The notes under the pieces are model-generated. The model made no database searches, was not told the DNA's origin, and saw only the letters and a program-made list of their open reading frames with translations. The translations under genes and the position numbers were made by a program. Positions 9,199 through 27,276 of a DNA stretch of 64,000 bases are shown piece by piece. Numbering within the stretch: the first letter of the stretch is position 1; every line of letters starts with the position of its first letter. The DNA comes from an uncultured Sulfurovum sp. (GTDB taxonomy: Bacteria; Campylobacterota; Campylobacteria; Campylobacterales; Sulfurovaceae), in assembly GCA_902727855.1 (NCBI GenBank), contig CACVAS010000058.1, positions 233,029 through 297,028 on the forward strand, read 5' to 3'.

Positions 9199-9328
9199 CT
9201 AATTTTGTTCTATCTTTTTTAATATTGATACTAATTACTTTAGTATCATCCAATCTTTCGTCTTCTATTATATATGCATTTTCTTGCTTATTAGCGTTTT
9301 TTAAATACAATTCTTTAGAATATCCCAT
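9158..9328 (-). CDS. Small 56-aa charged protein, first gene of the metalloprotease module
   Basis: ATG at 9328 opens a 56-codon frame to TAG at 9158-9160. AAGGGA lies six bases before the ATG, the best ribosome site in this module. The peptide is hydrophilic and highly charged (Lys, Glu, Asp rich), with no membrane helix. It begins MGYSKELYLKNANKQ and has a beta-like VISINIKK stretch. Its end overlaps the start of the membrane-protein gene by about 41 bases, or 14 if that gene starts at its internal ATG, which suggests coupled translation. No homology recognised. It could be a leader peptide or a real small protein. Confidence 0.5.
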   Translation of the reverse strand: MGYSKELYLKNANKQENAYIIEDERLDDTKVISINIKKDRTKLDGGNKKEYYYGKR

Positions 9329-9448
9329 ATCATTCCCTTAATTAATTATTAATTATCATACTATATTTAAAAATATAGTTTTCTTAATCTTAATAACTTT
9401 AACCAAAATATACGTAATTATTTGGTTATCCTATTTTGACAATTACAT

Positions 9449-9518
9449 AAGTTAGATAATAAAAAAACTCTATCTAACTTAATCTGTGAAGAGAAATAGA
9501 ATATTAACTATTTCTCTT
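9449..9518. terminator. Two tandem inverted repeats after fusA
   Basis: First repeat: AAGAGAAATAG (9489-9499) pairs with CTATTTCTCTT (9508-9518), an 11-bp stem with an 8-base loop that covers the fusA stop codon. Second: AAGTTAGATA (9449-9458) pairs with TATCTAACTT (9471-9480), a 10-bp stem whose loop contains a run of seven A on the plus strand (T on the fusA strand). Neither stem is followed by a clear T-run on the fusA strand, so this is not a textbook intrinsic terminator. It marks the boundary between the ribosomal block and the metalloprotease module. Confidence 0.4.
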
Positions 9519-11594
9519 TTCTATAATTTCTTTAGCAACATTTGCTGGTACTTCAGCATAATGGTCAAACTCCATTGCGTACGTTGCACGACCTTGTGTC
9601 ATTGAACGTAAGTCTGTTGAATAACCGAACATTTCAGAAAGTGGAACAAATGCGTTAACAATTTTGTTTCCAGCTCTGTCATCCATACCATTGACTTGAC
9701 CTCTACGTTTAGCAACGTCACCAATGACATCACCCATGTAGTCTTCAGGTACTTCAACTTCAACTTTCATATTTGGCTCAAGTATAAATGGACTCGCTTC
9801 TCTACATCCATCTCTGAAACCCATAGATCCTGCAAGTTTAAATGCCATTTCAGATGAATCAACATCATGGTAAGAACCATCATAAAGTGTTACTTTTACA
9901 TCTTCTACAGGGTAACCCGCTTGAATACCTCTTTGCATAGACTCTTGAATACCTTTGTTAACCGGCTGGATAAACTCTTTTGGAACAACCCCACCTTTAA
10001 CAGCGTCAACAAACTCATAACCAAATCCTGGTTCTTGTGGTTCAATTCTAAGATATACATGTCCAAATTGTCCACGTCCACCAGATTGTTTAGCGTACTT
10101 GTACTCTTTTTCAACAGCGTTTCTAATACCTTCACGGTATGCAACTTGTGGCGCACCTACTTCTGCTTCAACTTTAAACTCTCTTTTCATTCTATCTACA
10201 AGAATTTCAAGGTGAAGTTCACCCATTCCTGAAATAATAGTTTGACCAGACTCTTCATCTGTAGCAACACGGAAAGACGGATCTTCTGCAGCAAGTTTAC
10301 CAAGTGCAAGTCCCATTTTCTCTTGATCCGCTTTTGTTTTAGGCTCAACCGCAACAGAGATAACTGGATCTGGGAAGTCCATTCTTTCAAGTACAACTTT
10401 ATCTTTATCTGAACAAAGTGTATCACCTGTTGTTGTATTTTTAAGACCAACAACTGCGCCGATTTCACCAGCGTAAATCTCAGAAACTTCTTCTCTTTTA
10501 ATCGCGTGCATCTTCATGATACGGCCGATACGCTCTTTCTTCTCTTTTGTAGAGTTAAGTACGTAAGAACCAGACTCTAAAGAACCACGGTATACACGGA
10601 TAAATGTTAACTGACCAACAAATGGATCTGTCATAATCTTAAATGCAAGTGAAGCAAATTCACCCTCATCTGTAGACTCAACAGTGACTTCTTTCTCTTC
10701 ATCATCCATTTCAGTACCTTTAATTGCAGGTGCTTCAACAGGAGATGGAAGATAAGCAACAACAGCGTCAAGTAAAGTTTGAACACCTTTGTTTTTAAAA
10801 GCACTACCCACAGTCATAGGAACGATGTGCATACCAATAGTTGCAGCTTTTATACCTTCAACGATTTCATCTTCAGTAAGCTCTTCACCTTCCATATATT
10901 TTTCCATAAGCTCATCATTACCATCAGCTTCAGAAATACTTTCGATTAGCTTTTCACGGTACGTAGCTGATATTTCTGCCATATCTTCTGGAATCTCTTC
11001 TACATGGTAGTTAGAGCCCATTGCCGCATCTTGATCCCAAACGATTGCTTTCATTTTAACAAGGTCTACAACACCTTGGAAATTTTCTTCAGCACCAATA
11101 GGTAATTGAATTGGAACAGGGTTACCTTTAAGTCTCTCTACAATTTGTCTTTCAACTTCATAAAAGTCAGAACCTGTTCTATCGTACTTGTTTACAAATA
11201 CAATTGAAGGTACACCATAACGGTTTCTTTGTCTCCATACTGTCTCAGATTGTGGTTGAACCCCACCAACAGCACAGAATACAGATACTGCACCATCAAG
11301 TACTCTCATAGAACGCTCAACTTCAATAGTAAAGTCAACGTGACCTGGAGTATCGATGATGTTGATTTGCTTACCAGACCACTCACAAGTAGTCGCAGCA
11401 GAAGTAATGGTAATACCTCTTTCTTGCTCTTGCTCCATCCAGTCCATTGTTGCAGCACCATCATGTACTTCACCAATTTTGTGCTCAACACCTGTATAGA
11501 AAAGAATTCTTTCAGTGGTTGTTGTTTTACCTGCATCAATGTGCGCAGCGATACCGATGTTTCTTACGTCATTAAGTTTATGCGTTCTTGCCAT
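9504..11594 (-). CDS. fusA: Elongation factor G
   Basis: EF-G is the GTPase that drives ribosomal translocation and, with RRF, recycling. The length of 696 aa is standard. The GTPase domain shows the P-loop [10 protein letters not shown] (about 17-26), the switch-II DTPGH, and NKYDRTG at the NKxD position. Domain IV carries the GGRGQFGHV and [15 protein letters not shown] signatures. The gene starts 11 bases after rpsG and is the last gene of the rpsL-rpsG-fusA unit. It is the usual single-copy translational EF-G rather than EF-G2 or TetM, judging by full conservation of these motifs and its position. Confidence 0.98.
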   Translation of the reverse strand: MARTHKLNDVRNIGIAAHIDAGKTTTTERILFYTGVEHKIGEVHDGAATMDWMEQEQERGITITSAATTCEWSGKQINIIDTPGHVDFTIEVERSMRVLDGAVSVFCAVGGVQPQSETVWRQRNRYGVPSIVFVNKYDRTGSDFYEVERQIVERLKGNPVPIQLPIGAEENFQGVVDLVKMKAIVWDQDAAMGSNYHVEEIPEDMAEISATYREKLIESISEADGNDELMEKYMEGEELTEDEIVEGIKAATIGMHIVPMTVGSAFKNKGVQTLLDAVVAYLPSPVEAPAIKGTEMDDEEKEVTVESTDEGEFASLAFKIMTDPFVGQLTFIRVYRGSLESGSYVLNSTKEKKERIGRIMKMHAIKREEVSEIYAGEIGAVVGLKNTTTGDTLCSDKDKVVLERMDFPDPVISVAVEPKTKADQEKMGLALGKLAAEDPSFRVATDEESGQTIISGMGELHLEILVDRMKREFKVEAEVGAPQVAYREGIRNAVEKEYKYAKQSGGRGQFGHVYLRIEPQEPGFGYEFVDAVKGGVVPKEFIQPVNKGIQESMQRGIQAGYPVEDVKVTLYDGSYHDVDSSEMAFKLAGSMGFRDGCREASPFILEPNMKVEVEVPEDYMGDVIGDVAKRRGQVNGMDDRAGNKIVNAFVPLSEMFGYSTDLRSMTQGRATYAMEFDHYAEVPANVAKEIIEKRNS

Positions 11595-11605
11595 AACTTA
11601 TTTCC

Positions 11606-12082
<477 letters not shown>

Positions 12083-12193
12083 TCAATTTTCATAATTTAC
12101 TCAAAAATTCTAAATGAATTTCTGTCTTTTCTTCTCAGTATATTACTGATACTCAATGTTATTCAGCTCTCACATTTTTGATGTTCATCAAAA

Positions 12194-12224
12194 CGAAATG
12201 AATTTCGATAATCCTCTGCTGAAG
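12194..12224. repeat. Possible degenerate copy of a spacer hairpin motif (rpsL-rpsG spacer)
   Basis: CGAAAT-GA-ATTTCG (12194-12207) forms a small palindrome followed by ATAATCC and then CTGCTGAA (12216-12223). The layout of palindrome, then CC, then CTGCT-AA resembles the two better copies at 21699 and 27204, but the palindrome sequence differs. It is weaker evidence and could be chance. All three lie in spacers inside minus-strand transcription units. Confidence 0.25.
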
Positions 12225-12252
12225 AGAATCTAATGTTTTACCAATACTCTAT

Positions 12253-12627
12253 CTATTTTTTAGGTCTTTTAGTACCATATTTAGATCTTGCAACTGTTCT
12301 ACCTTGAACACCTGAAGCATCAAGTGCACCACGAACAATATGATATTTAACACCTGGTAAATCTTTAATTCTACCTCCACGTACTAGTACGATTGAGTGC
12401 TCTTGTAAGTTATGTCCCTCACCACCGATGTATGAAATAACTTCAAATCCAGATGTTAATCTTACTTTAGCAACTTTTCTAAGTGCTGAGTTAGGTTTCT
12501 TTGGAGTTGTAGTATAAACTCTAGTACAAACGCCTCTTCTTTGAGGACATTTTACAAGTGCAGGTGATTTTGATTTTTTCACTTGCTTTTTACGTTCTTT
12601 ACGAATCAATTGGTTAATTGTAGGCAA
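12253..12627 (-). CDS. rpsL: 30S ribosomal protein S12
   Basis: S12 sits at the decoding centre and contributes to tRNA selection accuracy. The length of 124 aa is normal. It contains [13 protein letters not shown] at the start, [24 protein letters not shown], and [18 protein letters not shown]. The two lysine positions where streptomycin resistance usually arises (in TTTPKKPNS and GGRIKDLPG) carry lysine, the susceptible state. The first gene of the str-type unit, it lies 236 bases below rpoC with a probable promoter and an rpoC hairpin in that gap. Confidence 0.98.
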   Translation of the reverse strand: MPTINQLIRKERKKQVKKSKSPALVKCPQRRGVCTRVYTTTPKKPNSALRKVAKVRLTSGFEVISYIGGEGHNLQEHSIVLVRGGRIKDLPGVKYHIVRGALDASGVQGRTVARSKYGTKRPKK

Positions 12628-12757
12628 ATCGTAATCCTTTCTATTTAGTTAGTTTGAATTGAGATCAATGTCTCTTGAATCTGGGTTCTTACACCACATA
12701 AAAATGGTCCTAAACCACTTTTATCTGGGCAAAATTGTAACAGATTTTTTGAGGCAT

Positions 12758-12763
12758 ATTATA
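12758..12763 (-). promoter_or_regulatory. Probable -10 box of the rpsL-rpsG-fusA unit
   Basis: On the minus strand TATAAT occurs at 12763-12758, about 130 bases before the rpsL start and after the hairpin that follows rpoC. No TTGACA-like -35 box is visible at 16-18 bases, which is usual for Campylobacterota sigma-70 promoters. The placement implies a leader of roughly 120 bases before rpsL. Confidence 0.45.
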
Positions 12764-12823
12764 TCGAAATAGTCTTTGGTTTTTCTTATTGTTCGTAGAA
12801 AGAGGGTGTTTCAGAACGGTTTC

Positions 12824-12854
12824 AGACTGTTTCTGACTATAGCAGAAACAGTCT
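12824..12854 (-). terminator. Strong hairpin downstream of rpoC
   Basis: AGACTGTTTCTG and CAGAAACAGTCT form a perfect 12-bp stem with a 7-base loop, ten bases after the rpoC stop. No long T-run follows on the rpoC strand, so it may act as a processing or stabilising structure rather than a pure intrinsic terminator. Its placement before the probable rpsL promoter suits a transcript end. Confidence 0.55.
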
Positions 12855-12863
12855 ACTTTATCA

Positions 12864-21669
<8,806 letters not shown>

Positions 21670-21698
21670 CTATATCTGAAAGATAGCAGTGTTACTAA

Positions 21699-21729
21699 AT
21701 GTGACTAGTCACATGAGCCAACTGCTGAA
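21699..21729. repeat. Hairpin repeat, copy in the rplL-rpoB spacer
   Basis: A perfect 16-bp palindrome (ATGTGACTAGTCACAT, 21699-21714) is followed by GAGCC, two bases, CTGCT and -AA. The same layout occurs at 27204-27234 in a tRNA spacer, with 25 of 31 positions identical by eye. Both are in the same orientation and both lie in spacers of minus-strand transcripts. In other bacteria the rplL-rpoB spacer carries an RNase III processing site; that role here is an inference. Confidence 0.5.
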
Positions 21730-21755
21730 ATTAACTCAGCGTTAGCGTAGTTTTA

Positions 21756-21770
21756 CTGGGCTTTGCCCAG
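21756..21770 (-). terminator. Hairpin between rplL and rpoB, possible attenuator
   Basis: CTGGGC-TTT-GCCCAG forms a 6-bp GC-rich stem flanked by TTTT and AAAA, which extends pairing on both sides. It lies about 25 bases after the rplL stop. Because rpoB must also be transcribed from upstream or from a spacer promoter, a partial terminator (attenuator), as known at this junction in E. coli, is likely. Confidence 0.45.
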
Positions 21771-21793
21771 AAAACGTTCTAACAAAAGAAAAC

Positions 21794-22165
21794 TTATTTA
21801 AGCTCACACTTAGCGCCAGCTTCTTCAATTTGCTTTTTGAATTCTTCAGCTTCTTCTTTAGATGCAGCTTCTTTAAGTACAGATGGTACTTCTTCAACAG
21901 CAGCTTTTGCTTCTTTAAGTCCAAGACCTGTAATAGCTCTTACAACTTTAATTGCATTAATTTTCTTAGCTCCAGCATCTGTAAGTACTACGTCAAACTC
22001 AGTTTGCTCTTCTACAGCTTCACCACCAGCAGCAGCACCACCAGCTACTACTGTAGCCTGTGCAGATACGCCAAATTTCTCTTCAAATTCTTTTACAAGC
22101 TCAGAAAGCTCAAGTACTGACATGTTTGAGATAAACTCAAGAACATCTTCTTTAGTTGTTGCCAT
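21794..22165 (-). CDS. rplL: 50S ribosomal protein L7/L12
   Basis: L7/L12 forms the flexible stalk that recruits translation GTPases. At 123 aa it has the usual parts: an N-terminal dimerisation helix (residues 1-35), an Ala/Gly-rich hinge (AAAGGEA), and the C-terminal domain with [21 protein letters not shown]. It follows rplJ after a 75-base gap on the same strand. The Ala-rich composition opens long shadow frames on the other strand; they are not genes. Confidence 0.98.
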   Translation of the reverse strand: MATTKEDVLEFISNMSVLELSELVKEFEEKFGVSAQATVVAGGAAAGGEAVEEQTEFDVVLTDAGAKKINAIKVVRAITGLGLKEAKAAVEEVPSVLKEAASKEEAEEFKKQIEEAGAKCELK

Positions 22166-22240
22166 TTTTAATTCCTTAAAATATATGTATAAAATGTCTA
22201 TGCATTTTCAAATTAAAAGAGCCTAGTGGCTCTCACCACT

Positions 22241-22726
22241 CTATGCTTCTTCTTCTAATTTTTTAGATAATGCATCCATTCCAATTGTAAAGTTCTGCAC
22301 TGGTGCATTCCATACATTAAGGAGCATACCAATAAGCTCATCTCTAGTAGGAAGTTTAGCCATTGCATTAATGGTTTCCATACTTGCAACTTCACCCTGG
22401 ATTAAACCAGTTTTAATTGAAAACTTATCTTTAAATTCTGTAGCAGCTTTATCGGCAATTTTACAAGGTAGTACTTGAGTGTCACCCCAAACAACTAAGT
22501 TTGTATCTGTAAATTCTATGTCTTCACAACCTGCATTTTTTAATGCAATACGTGCAAGTTTGTTTTTAACAACTTGCACTTTAGATTCTTCATCTTTAGC
22601 CAAGTTTCTAACAAATTCAAGGTCTGAAACAGACATACCTTTGTAATCACAAACGATAATTGCACCAGCTTCTTTAAACTCTGCTGTCATTTCTGTAACA
22701 AGTTCTTCTTTTCTTGTTCTAGTCAT
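22241..22726 (-). CDS. rplJ: 50S ribosomal protein L10
   Basis: L10 anchors L7/L12 dimers to 23S rRNA at the stalk base. I place the start at ATG 22726 (MTRTRKEELVTEM) behind AAAGGAGAAATAT; a longer frame from 22762 adds 12 residues without a ribosome site. This gives 161 aa. The segment VCDYKGMSVSDLEFVRNLAKDE and the C-terminal helix for L12 binding are as expected. The 216-base leader after rplA is long enough for an L10-binding autoregulatory leader, but I cannot fold it reliably by eye. Confidence 0.97.
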   Translation of the reverse strand: MTRTRKEELVTEMTAEFKEAGAIIVCDYKGMSVSDLEFVRNLAKDEESKVQVVKNKLARIALKNAGCEDIEFTDTNLVVWGDTQVLPCKIADKAATEFKDKFSIKTGLIQGEVASMETINAMAKLPTRDELIGMLLNVWNAPVQNFTIGMDALSKKLEEEA

Positions 22727-22942
22727 ATATTTCTCCTTTCGACCTACAAAAGGGTATGCCAATATCCTAAGATATACATGACACTTTCATATTTCTTCAA
22801 ACATGATAATTAAGCTTTCGCCCCTATTGTCTTTGACCTAAATTTAATTGAGACTATTCTCAAAAGGAAACTTTAATGATATTAAAACTTCATTTTAAAA
22901 ATAAAGCAATAAGTTTTAATAACTCATTGCCCCATAGTCGAT

Positions 22943-23647
22943 TTACTTGATATCCATTACTTCAGAAGTATCTAAAGTCACTGCAGGACTCATTGTAAGT
23001 GAAATAGCTGCATTGCTAATGTATCTACCTTTTGCAGATGCAGGCTTAGCTTTGTTTACAGTTTCAAGTAACATGATAAAGTTTTCTTTGATTTTATCTT
23101 TACCAAAACTCACCTTACCAATACCCGCATGGATATTACCTTTCTTGTCAACTCTAAAGTTAACCTTACCAGCTTTTGCTTCAGTAACAGCTTTTGTCAC
23201 ATCCATAGTTACTGTACCAGTCTTTGGGTTAGGCATTAAACCTTTTGGACCAAGTATACGTGCTACTTTACCAAGTACACCCATCATGTCAGGTGTAGAG
23301 ATCACTGTATCAAAATTAATATTACCTGCTTGAATCTCTTCAATAAGGTCTGCAGCACCAACAATATCGGCACCTGCAGCTTTTGCTTCATCTGCTTTTG
23401 CATCTTTAGCAAATACAGCTACTCTTACTTTTTTACCTGTTCCATGAGGAAGTACCACTGAACCTCTTACCATTTGATCTGCATGTCTAGGGTCAACATT
23501 CAAATTAAGTGCAACTTCAACAGTCTCATCAAACTTAGCTGATTTTAAACCACTAAGTGTTTCCATCGCTTCATCTACACCATACTCTTTTGTAACATCT
23601 ACTTTTTGTAATAGTGCTTCTCTTCTTTTACTTGGTTTTTTTGCCAT
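22943..23647 (-). CDS. rplA: 50S ribosomal protein L1
   Basis: L1 forms the mobile L1 stalk that guides deacylated tRNA out of the E site. The length of 234 aa is normal. The signature [20 protein letters not shown] is complete, with [24 protein letters not shown] near the start. It lies downstream of rplK (159-base spacer with several short palindromes) and upstream of rplJ. L1 represses the rplK-rplA mRNA in many bacteria; the target here was not identified. Confidence 0.98.
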   Translation of the reverse strand: MAKKPSKRREALLQKVDVTKEYGVDEAMETLSGLKSAKFDETVEVALNLNVDPRHADQMVRGSVVLPHGTGKKVRVAVFAKDAKADEAKAAGADIVGAADLIEEIQAGNINFDTVISTPDMMGVLGKVARILGPKGLMPNPKTGTVTMDVTKAVTEAKAGKVNFRVDKKGNIHAGIGKVSFGKDKIKENFIMLLETVNKAKPASAKGRYISNAAISLTMSPAVTLDTSEVMDIK

Positions 23648-23806
23648 TATATTTCTCCGCTTTTATGCTCCCACATTCAATCTGTGGTTATGATTATCTC
23701 ATTAAACTCAAATTTTACTCATTGAATGAGTTATTAGCTAAAGTTGTCCATGTGACAACGTTGCTATTTGTACTTAATTCAAATAGCATCTTTAACTCAA
23801 TAGATA

Positions 23807-24232
23807 TTAATCTACTATTTCAACGCCCATTGATCTACAAGTACCAGCAATAATTTTTGCTGCCATCTCTTTATCTCTAGTGTTCATATCAACAATTTTT
23901 CTCTCAATGATTTCATCAAGTTTTGCTTTATTGATTGACCCAACTTTATTGGTAATAGGATTATCTGTACCTTTTTTAAGTCCTGCTGCTTTTAAAATAA
24001 GCTCAGATGCAGGTGGTTGCTTTGTCTCCATTGTAAAACTTTTGTCACTGTAAACAGTCACTTCTACTGGTACTTTAAAGCCCATCATGTCTTTTGTTTT
24101 TTCATTAAATGCTTTACAAAACTCCATAATATTTACACCACGTTGTCCAAGTGCTGGACCTACCGGTGGTGATGGATTTGCAGATCCCGCAGGGATCATC
24201 ATTTTAAACTTTTCAGATACTTTTTTTGCCAT
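23807..24232 (-). CDS. rplK: 50S ribosomal protein L11
   Basis: L11 binds the GTPase-associated centre of 23S rRNA and is needed for RelA activation. The length of 141 aa is standard. The proline-rich helix [31 protein letters not shown] is complete, as is the C-terminal RNA-binding part ending [14 protein letters not shown]. It follows nusG after a 150-base spacer. Confidence 0.98.
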   Translation of the reverse strand: MAKKVSEKFKMMIPAGSANPSPPVGPALGQRGVNIMEFCKAFNEKTKDMMGFKVPVEVTVYSDKSFTMETKQPPASELILKAAGLKKGTDNPITNKVGSINKAKLDEIIERKIVDMNTRDKEMAAKIIAGTCRSMGVEIVD

Positions 24233-24364
24233 CTTTTTTTCCTTCTATAAAATTTATACTTCTTAAAGGTTGGTAAAACCAATCTTTCAATGTACCTATA
24301 CGATACCTTCTTACAGGCTTATTTCACTAAAGCTTCGACTAAAGCCTTAGAGAAATTCACTGTA

Positions 24365-24386
24365 ATAGTCTTTTAAAAAAGACTAT
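24365..24386. repeat. Perfect 10-bp inverted repeat at the nusG stop
   Basis: ATAGTCTTTT and AAAAGACTAT are separated by only two bases and overlap the nusG stop codon. Such a tight hairpin at a gene end may slow ribosomes or protect the 3' end. It could also be a weak terminator between nusG and rplK. AT-rich stems of this kind also arise by chance. Confidence 0.35.
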
Positions 24387-24913
24387 ATAATTTTCTCTAC
24401 TTGTGTATATAAGATTTCAACTGGTGTATTTCTACCAAAAATTGAAACATTTAATTTTAACGTACCATGATCAAGGTCATACTCTTCTACCATTCCTGTA
24501 AAGTTAGAGAACGATCCATCAACAATACGAACCATTTCACCTTTTTCAAAATCAACTTTTGGACGAGGTGCAGACTTTTTTTCCAGTTTTTCTAAAATGT
24601 TTTTAACATCAGACTCTGCCAGTGCTGTAGGTGTCTTTTGTTCACCGATAAATCTAGATACTCTTGGTAAAGATTGAATCTTGTGCCATAAACTAGTATC
24701 CAGGTCTATATGTGCAAAAGCATACCCTGAGTATAGTGTTCTCTCAGTGATTTTCTTTTCACCATTTTTAACTTCTATTACTTCTTCGGTTGGAACAACA
24801 ATACGTTCAACTTTTTCTTCAATTCCATGATCGATTACAAGTTGTTCAATTGCTTTTTTTACAGATTGTTCAGAACCTGAATATGTTTGAATTGCATACC
24901 ATTGAAAAGCCAT
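24383..24913 (-). CDS. nusG: Transcription termination/antitermination protein NusG
   Basis: NusG links RNA polymerase to Rho or the ribosome. At 176 aa it has the NGN domain (WYAIQTYSGSEQSVKKAIEQ at the start, YSGYAFAHIDL in the middle) and the C-terminal KOW domain (FEKGEMVRIVDGSFSNFTGMVEEYD). The start is ATG 24913, 8 bases after the secE stop, as in most bacteria. GGATAAAG provides a ribosome site. Confidence 0.98.
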   Translation of the reverse strand: MAFQWYAIQTYSGSEQSVKKAIEQLVIDHGIEEKVERIVVPTEEVIEVKNGEKKITERTLYSGYAFAHIDLDTSLWHKIQSLPRVSRFIGEQKTPTALAESDVKNILEKLEKKSAPRPKVDFEKGEMVRIVDGSFSNFTGMVEEYDLDHGTLKLNVSIFGRNTPVEILYTQVEKII

Positions 24914-24921
24914 TCTTTATC

Positions 24922-25101
24922 CTATAAAACTGATGATACGATTGATGACATCAATAAGTCAACCAACGCTAAAAATATTGATATTACAGTTACAACGAGA
25001 ATAACTGCGAAAAATGCTTGTCTTACTTGTATTTTTGTTGGAAATATTACTTTATGTATCTCCGCTTTCGCGTTAGCTATAAATGTTGAAAATTTTCCCA
25101 T
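24922..25101 (-). CDS. secE: Preprotein translocase subunit SecE
   Basis: SecE stabilises the SecY channel. ATG 25101 (MGKFSTFIANAKAEIHKV) gives 59 aa with one C-terminal membrane helix (about 31-53), the short single-helix form usual outside enterobacteria. The conserved amphipathic EIHKVIFPTK motif precedes the helix. A longer frame from 25179 reads through the tRNA-Trp gene and is false. The ribosome site is AAGGTAACAAAC. Confidence 0.95.
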   Translation of the reverse strand: MGKFSTFIANAKAEIHKVIFPTKIQVRQAFFAVILVVTVISIFLALVDLLMSSIVSSVL

Positions 25102-25118
25102 GTTTGTTACCTTTTTTG

Positions 25119-25194
25119 TGGCAGGCCAAGAGGGACTCGAACCCACGGCACCTGGTTTTGGAGACCAGTGCTCTACCAACTGAGCTATTGGCCT
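25119..25194 (-). tRNA. trnW: tRNA-Trp (anticodon CCA)
   Basis: Read on the minus strand, acceptor AGGCCAA pairs with TTGGCCT, then discriminator G and an encoded CCA end. The D stem GCTC/GAGC is present. The anticodon stem CTGGT/ACCAG encloses a loop with CCA. The T-loop GTTCGAGTC is canonical. Length 76 bases. It lies between rpmG and secE, the normal Campylobacterota position. Confidence 0.97.
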
Positions 25195-25245
25195 AAATAT
25201 ATTTTAGGTTGTCACTTGAAAGTTATTCAAATGACAGTATTGATA

Positions 25246-25398
25246 TTACAGCTTCATCTCTTTATGTACTGTATGGCATTTACACCATTTACAGTATTTT
25301 TTAAGAGCAAGTTTCTCTGTCGTTGTTTTTTTGTTTTTAGTTGTGTGATAATTACGTCTTGTACATTTCTCACATCCTAAGTGAACTGTTTCTCTCAT
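25246..25398 (-). CDS. rpmG: 50S ribosomal protein L33
   Basis: A 50-aa protein starting [17 protein letters not shown], with two CxxC pairs (Cys9/Cys12 and Cys36/Cys39), so it is the zinc-binding form of L33. It has the L33 signature [11 protein letters not shown] and a basic C-terminus. ATG 25398 follows AGGAGATAACA. It sits between tuf and tRNA-Trp on the same strand. Confidence 0.96.
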   Translation of the reverse strand: MRETVHLGCEKCTRRNYHTTKNKKTTTEKLALKKYCKWCKCHTVHKEMKL

Positions 25399-25453
25399 TG
25401 TTATCTCCTATGATAAAGTTTGTAAGAGGTACTACCTCTTACAAGTGTTTCTC

Positions 25454-26662
25454 TTAAGCAATAATCTTAGAAACAACACCAGCACCAACTGTTCTACCAC
25501 CTTCACGGATAGCAAACTTAGTACCTTGTTCAAGTGCAACTGGCGCAATAAGTACAACATTAACTTTAACGTTATCCCCTGGCATAACCATCTCTGTACC
25601 ATCTTGAAGTTGAACTGAACCAGTTACGTCTGTTGTACGTACGTAAAACTGTGGTCTATAGTTGTTAAAGAATGGAGTATGTCTACCACCTTCTTCTTTA
25701 GTAAGTACATAAATCTCACCTTCAAATTCTGTATGAGGAGTAATTGAACCTGGCTTACAAAGAACCATACCTCTTTGTACAGCTTCTTTGTCGATACCAC
25801 GGATAAGAACACCACAGTTATCTCCAGCTTCACCACAATCCATCTCTTTACGGAACATCTCAACACCAGTAACAGTAGTTTTCTGAGTATCTTTAAGACC
25901 AACGATCTCAACTTCATCAGCAACACATACTTTACCTTGATCAACTTTACCTGTTACAACTGTACCACGACCTTGAATAGTAAAGATATCTTCAATTGCC
26001 ATTAGGAAATCTTTATCAGTTTCTCTTTTTGGCTCTGGAATGTAAGCATCCACTTCATCCATAAGTTGATAAATTTTTTCTGACCACTCACCAGCTGTAC
26101 CAGCTTTAGCTTCTTCAAGTGCTTGGAATGCAGAACCAGCTACGATTGGTGTATCATCACCTGGGAAATCGTACTCAGAAAGAAGTTCTCTCACTTCCAT
26201 CTCTACTAGCTCTAACATTTCTTCTTTATCTTCATCATCAAGTTGATCTTCTTTATTTAAGAAAATAACAATGTAAGGTACACCAACTTGCTTAGAAAGG
26301 AGAATGTGCTCTCTAGTTTGTGCCATTGGTCCATCAGTTGAAGCAATTACAAGAATAGCACCGTCCATTTGAGCAGCACCAGTAATCATGTTTTTAACGT
26401 AATCTGCGTGACCTGGACAATCTACGTGTGCGTAGTGTCTAGTATCTGTTTCATACTCAACGTGAGAAGTAGCAATTGTAATACCTCTCTCTTTTTCTTC
26501 AGGTGCATTATCAATCTGATCGTAGTCCATTGTTGCCTGACCATTTTTAAGTCCAAGACACATTGTAATTGCAGCTGTTAATGTTGTTTTACCGTGGTCA
26601 ACGTGACCGATTGTACCGATGTTTACATGCGGTTTCGTTCGTTCGAATTTTTCTTTAGCCAT
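25454..26662 (-). CDS. tuf: Elongation factor Tu
   Basis: EF-Tu delivers aminoacyl-tRNA to the ribosome. At 402 aa the G domain has GHVDHGKTT (P-loop, about 19-27), the DCPGH switch-II motif and an NKxD motif that reads NKED. Domains II and III include [15 protein letters not shown] and [14 protein letters not shown] at the end. A TATAAT box upstream suggests its own promoter after the tRNA cluster. It is the only tuf copy in the window. Confidence 0.98.
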   Translation of the reverse strand: MAKEKFERTKPHVNIGTIGHVDHGKTTLTAAITMCLGLKNGQATMDYDQIDNAPEEKERGITIATSHVEYETDTRHYAHVDCPGHADYVKNMITGAAQMDGAILVIASTDGPMAQTREHILLSKQVGVPYIVIFLNKEDQLDDEDKEEMLELVEMEVRELLSEYDFPGDDTPIVAGSAFQALEEAKAGTAGEWSEKIYQLMDEVDAYIPEPKRETDKDFLMAIEDIFTIQGRGTVVTGKVDQGKVCVADEVEIVGLKDTQKTTVTGVEMFRKEMDCGEAGDNCGVLIRGIDKEAVQRGMVLCKPGSITPHTEFEGEIYVLTKEEGGRHTPFFNNYRPQFYVRTTDVTGSVQLQDGTEMVMPGDNVKVNVVLIAPVALEQGTKFAIREGGRTVGAGVVSKIIA

Positions 26663-26699
26663 GCTATTCTCCTAGCGTAAATTATTGTTTAAAGGCAGT

Positions 26700-26705
26700 A
26701 TTATA
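26700..26705 (-). promoter_or_regulatory. Probable -10 box of the tuf operon
   Basis: TATAAT occurs on the minus strand at 26705-26700, 38 bases before the tuf ATG, in the context GGTATAATACTG. No good -35 hexamer is visible at the normal distance. The position between tRNA-Thr(GGT) and tuf makes it a reasonable start for the tuf-rpmG-secE-nusG transcript. Confidence 0.5.
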
Positions 26706-26784
26706 CCTAAAGTTGCTTAGAATTCATACTGATATGGACAGAACTACTACACATTTGTAACACTTTTGTCCATATTGTGTACAC

Positions 26785-26859
<75 letters not shown>

Positions 26860-26974
26860 TTAATATATACTATTATTTATTTTAAAATTGTTATGAGTGA
26901 TTGATGAATGTAAGTAATGTGAAGTTTTTGTAAATCATTAATTCACATCAGCTCCCAGATCTAGACTATATAGG

Positions 26975-27050
26975 TGGAGCGGGCGAAGGGATTCGAACCC
27001 TCGACAGCCTGCTTGGAAGGCAGGAACTCTAGCCACTGAGCTACGCCCGC
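26975..27050 (-). tRNA. trnG: tRNA-Gly (anticodon TCC)
   Basis: Acceptor GCGGGCG pairs with CGCCCGC, then T and encoded CCA. The anticodon stem CCTGC/GCAGG encloses CTTCCAA, anticodon TCC. The T-loop GTTCGAATC is canonical. Length 76 bases. It lies 18 bases downstream of tRNA-Tyr. Confidence 0.97.
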
Positions 27051-27068
27051 AAATACTATAGTCACATA

Positions 27069-27153
27069 TGGTGGTGAGTGAAGGATTCGAACCTTCGAAG
27101 ACGTAGTCAGCGGATTTACAATCCGCCCTCGTTGGCCACTTGAGTAACTCACC
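27069..27153 (-). tRNA. trnY: tRNA-Tyr (anticodon GTA)
   Basis: A class II tRNA of 85 bases. Acceptor GGTGAGT pairs with ACTCACC, then A and encoded CCA. The anticodon stem GCGGA/TCCGC encloses TTGTAAA, anticodon GTA. A long variable arm follows, as expected for bacterial tRNA-Tyr. GTA decoding would be subject to queuosine modification, consistent with queF in this genome. Confidence 0.97.
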
Positions 27154-27203
27154 ATACCAATTAAAATACATTTATGCATACTATTTTAAAAATAATTAGG
27201 AAA

Positions 27204-27234
27204 ATGTGATAAATCACATGAGCCGTCTGCTTAA
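27204..27234. repeat. Hairpin repeat, copy in the tRNA-Thr/tRNA-Tyr spacer
   Basis: ATGTGA-TAAA-TCACAT (27204-27219), then GAGCC, two bases, CTGCT and -AA. The layout and spacing are identical to the copy at 21699-21729. It lies between two tRNA genes on the minus strand, so on the transcript it would fold into a short stem in a spacer that must be cleaved during tRNA maturation. Confidence 0.5.
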
Positions 27235-27276
27235 GACTGTATTAATGTTTTCTGGTCAAACACTGATAAAATTTCA

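Noticed and set aside
5772..9328. Prophage or insertion sequence
   Set aside because: No integrase, transposase, terminal repeats or phage structural genes are present. The AT-rich content and boundary position only suggest transfer.
21699..21714. CRP/FNR-type operator (TGTGA-N4-TCACA)
   Set aside because: CRP half-sites need six bases between arms, FNR sites have a TTGAT core, and the motif extends with a conserved GAGCC..CTGCT tail. The copies also lie in spacers inside transcripts. A processing hairpin fits better.
25102..25179. Longer SecE N-terminus beginning inside tRNA-Trp
   Set aside because: The extension is a translation of the tRNA gene. SecE families begin at the Met at 25101.
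26938..27179. Two short minus-strand frames across the tRNA-Gly and tRNA-Tyr genes
   Set aside because: They are translations of structured tRNA sequence.
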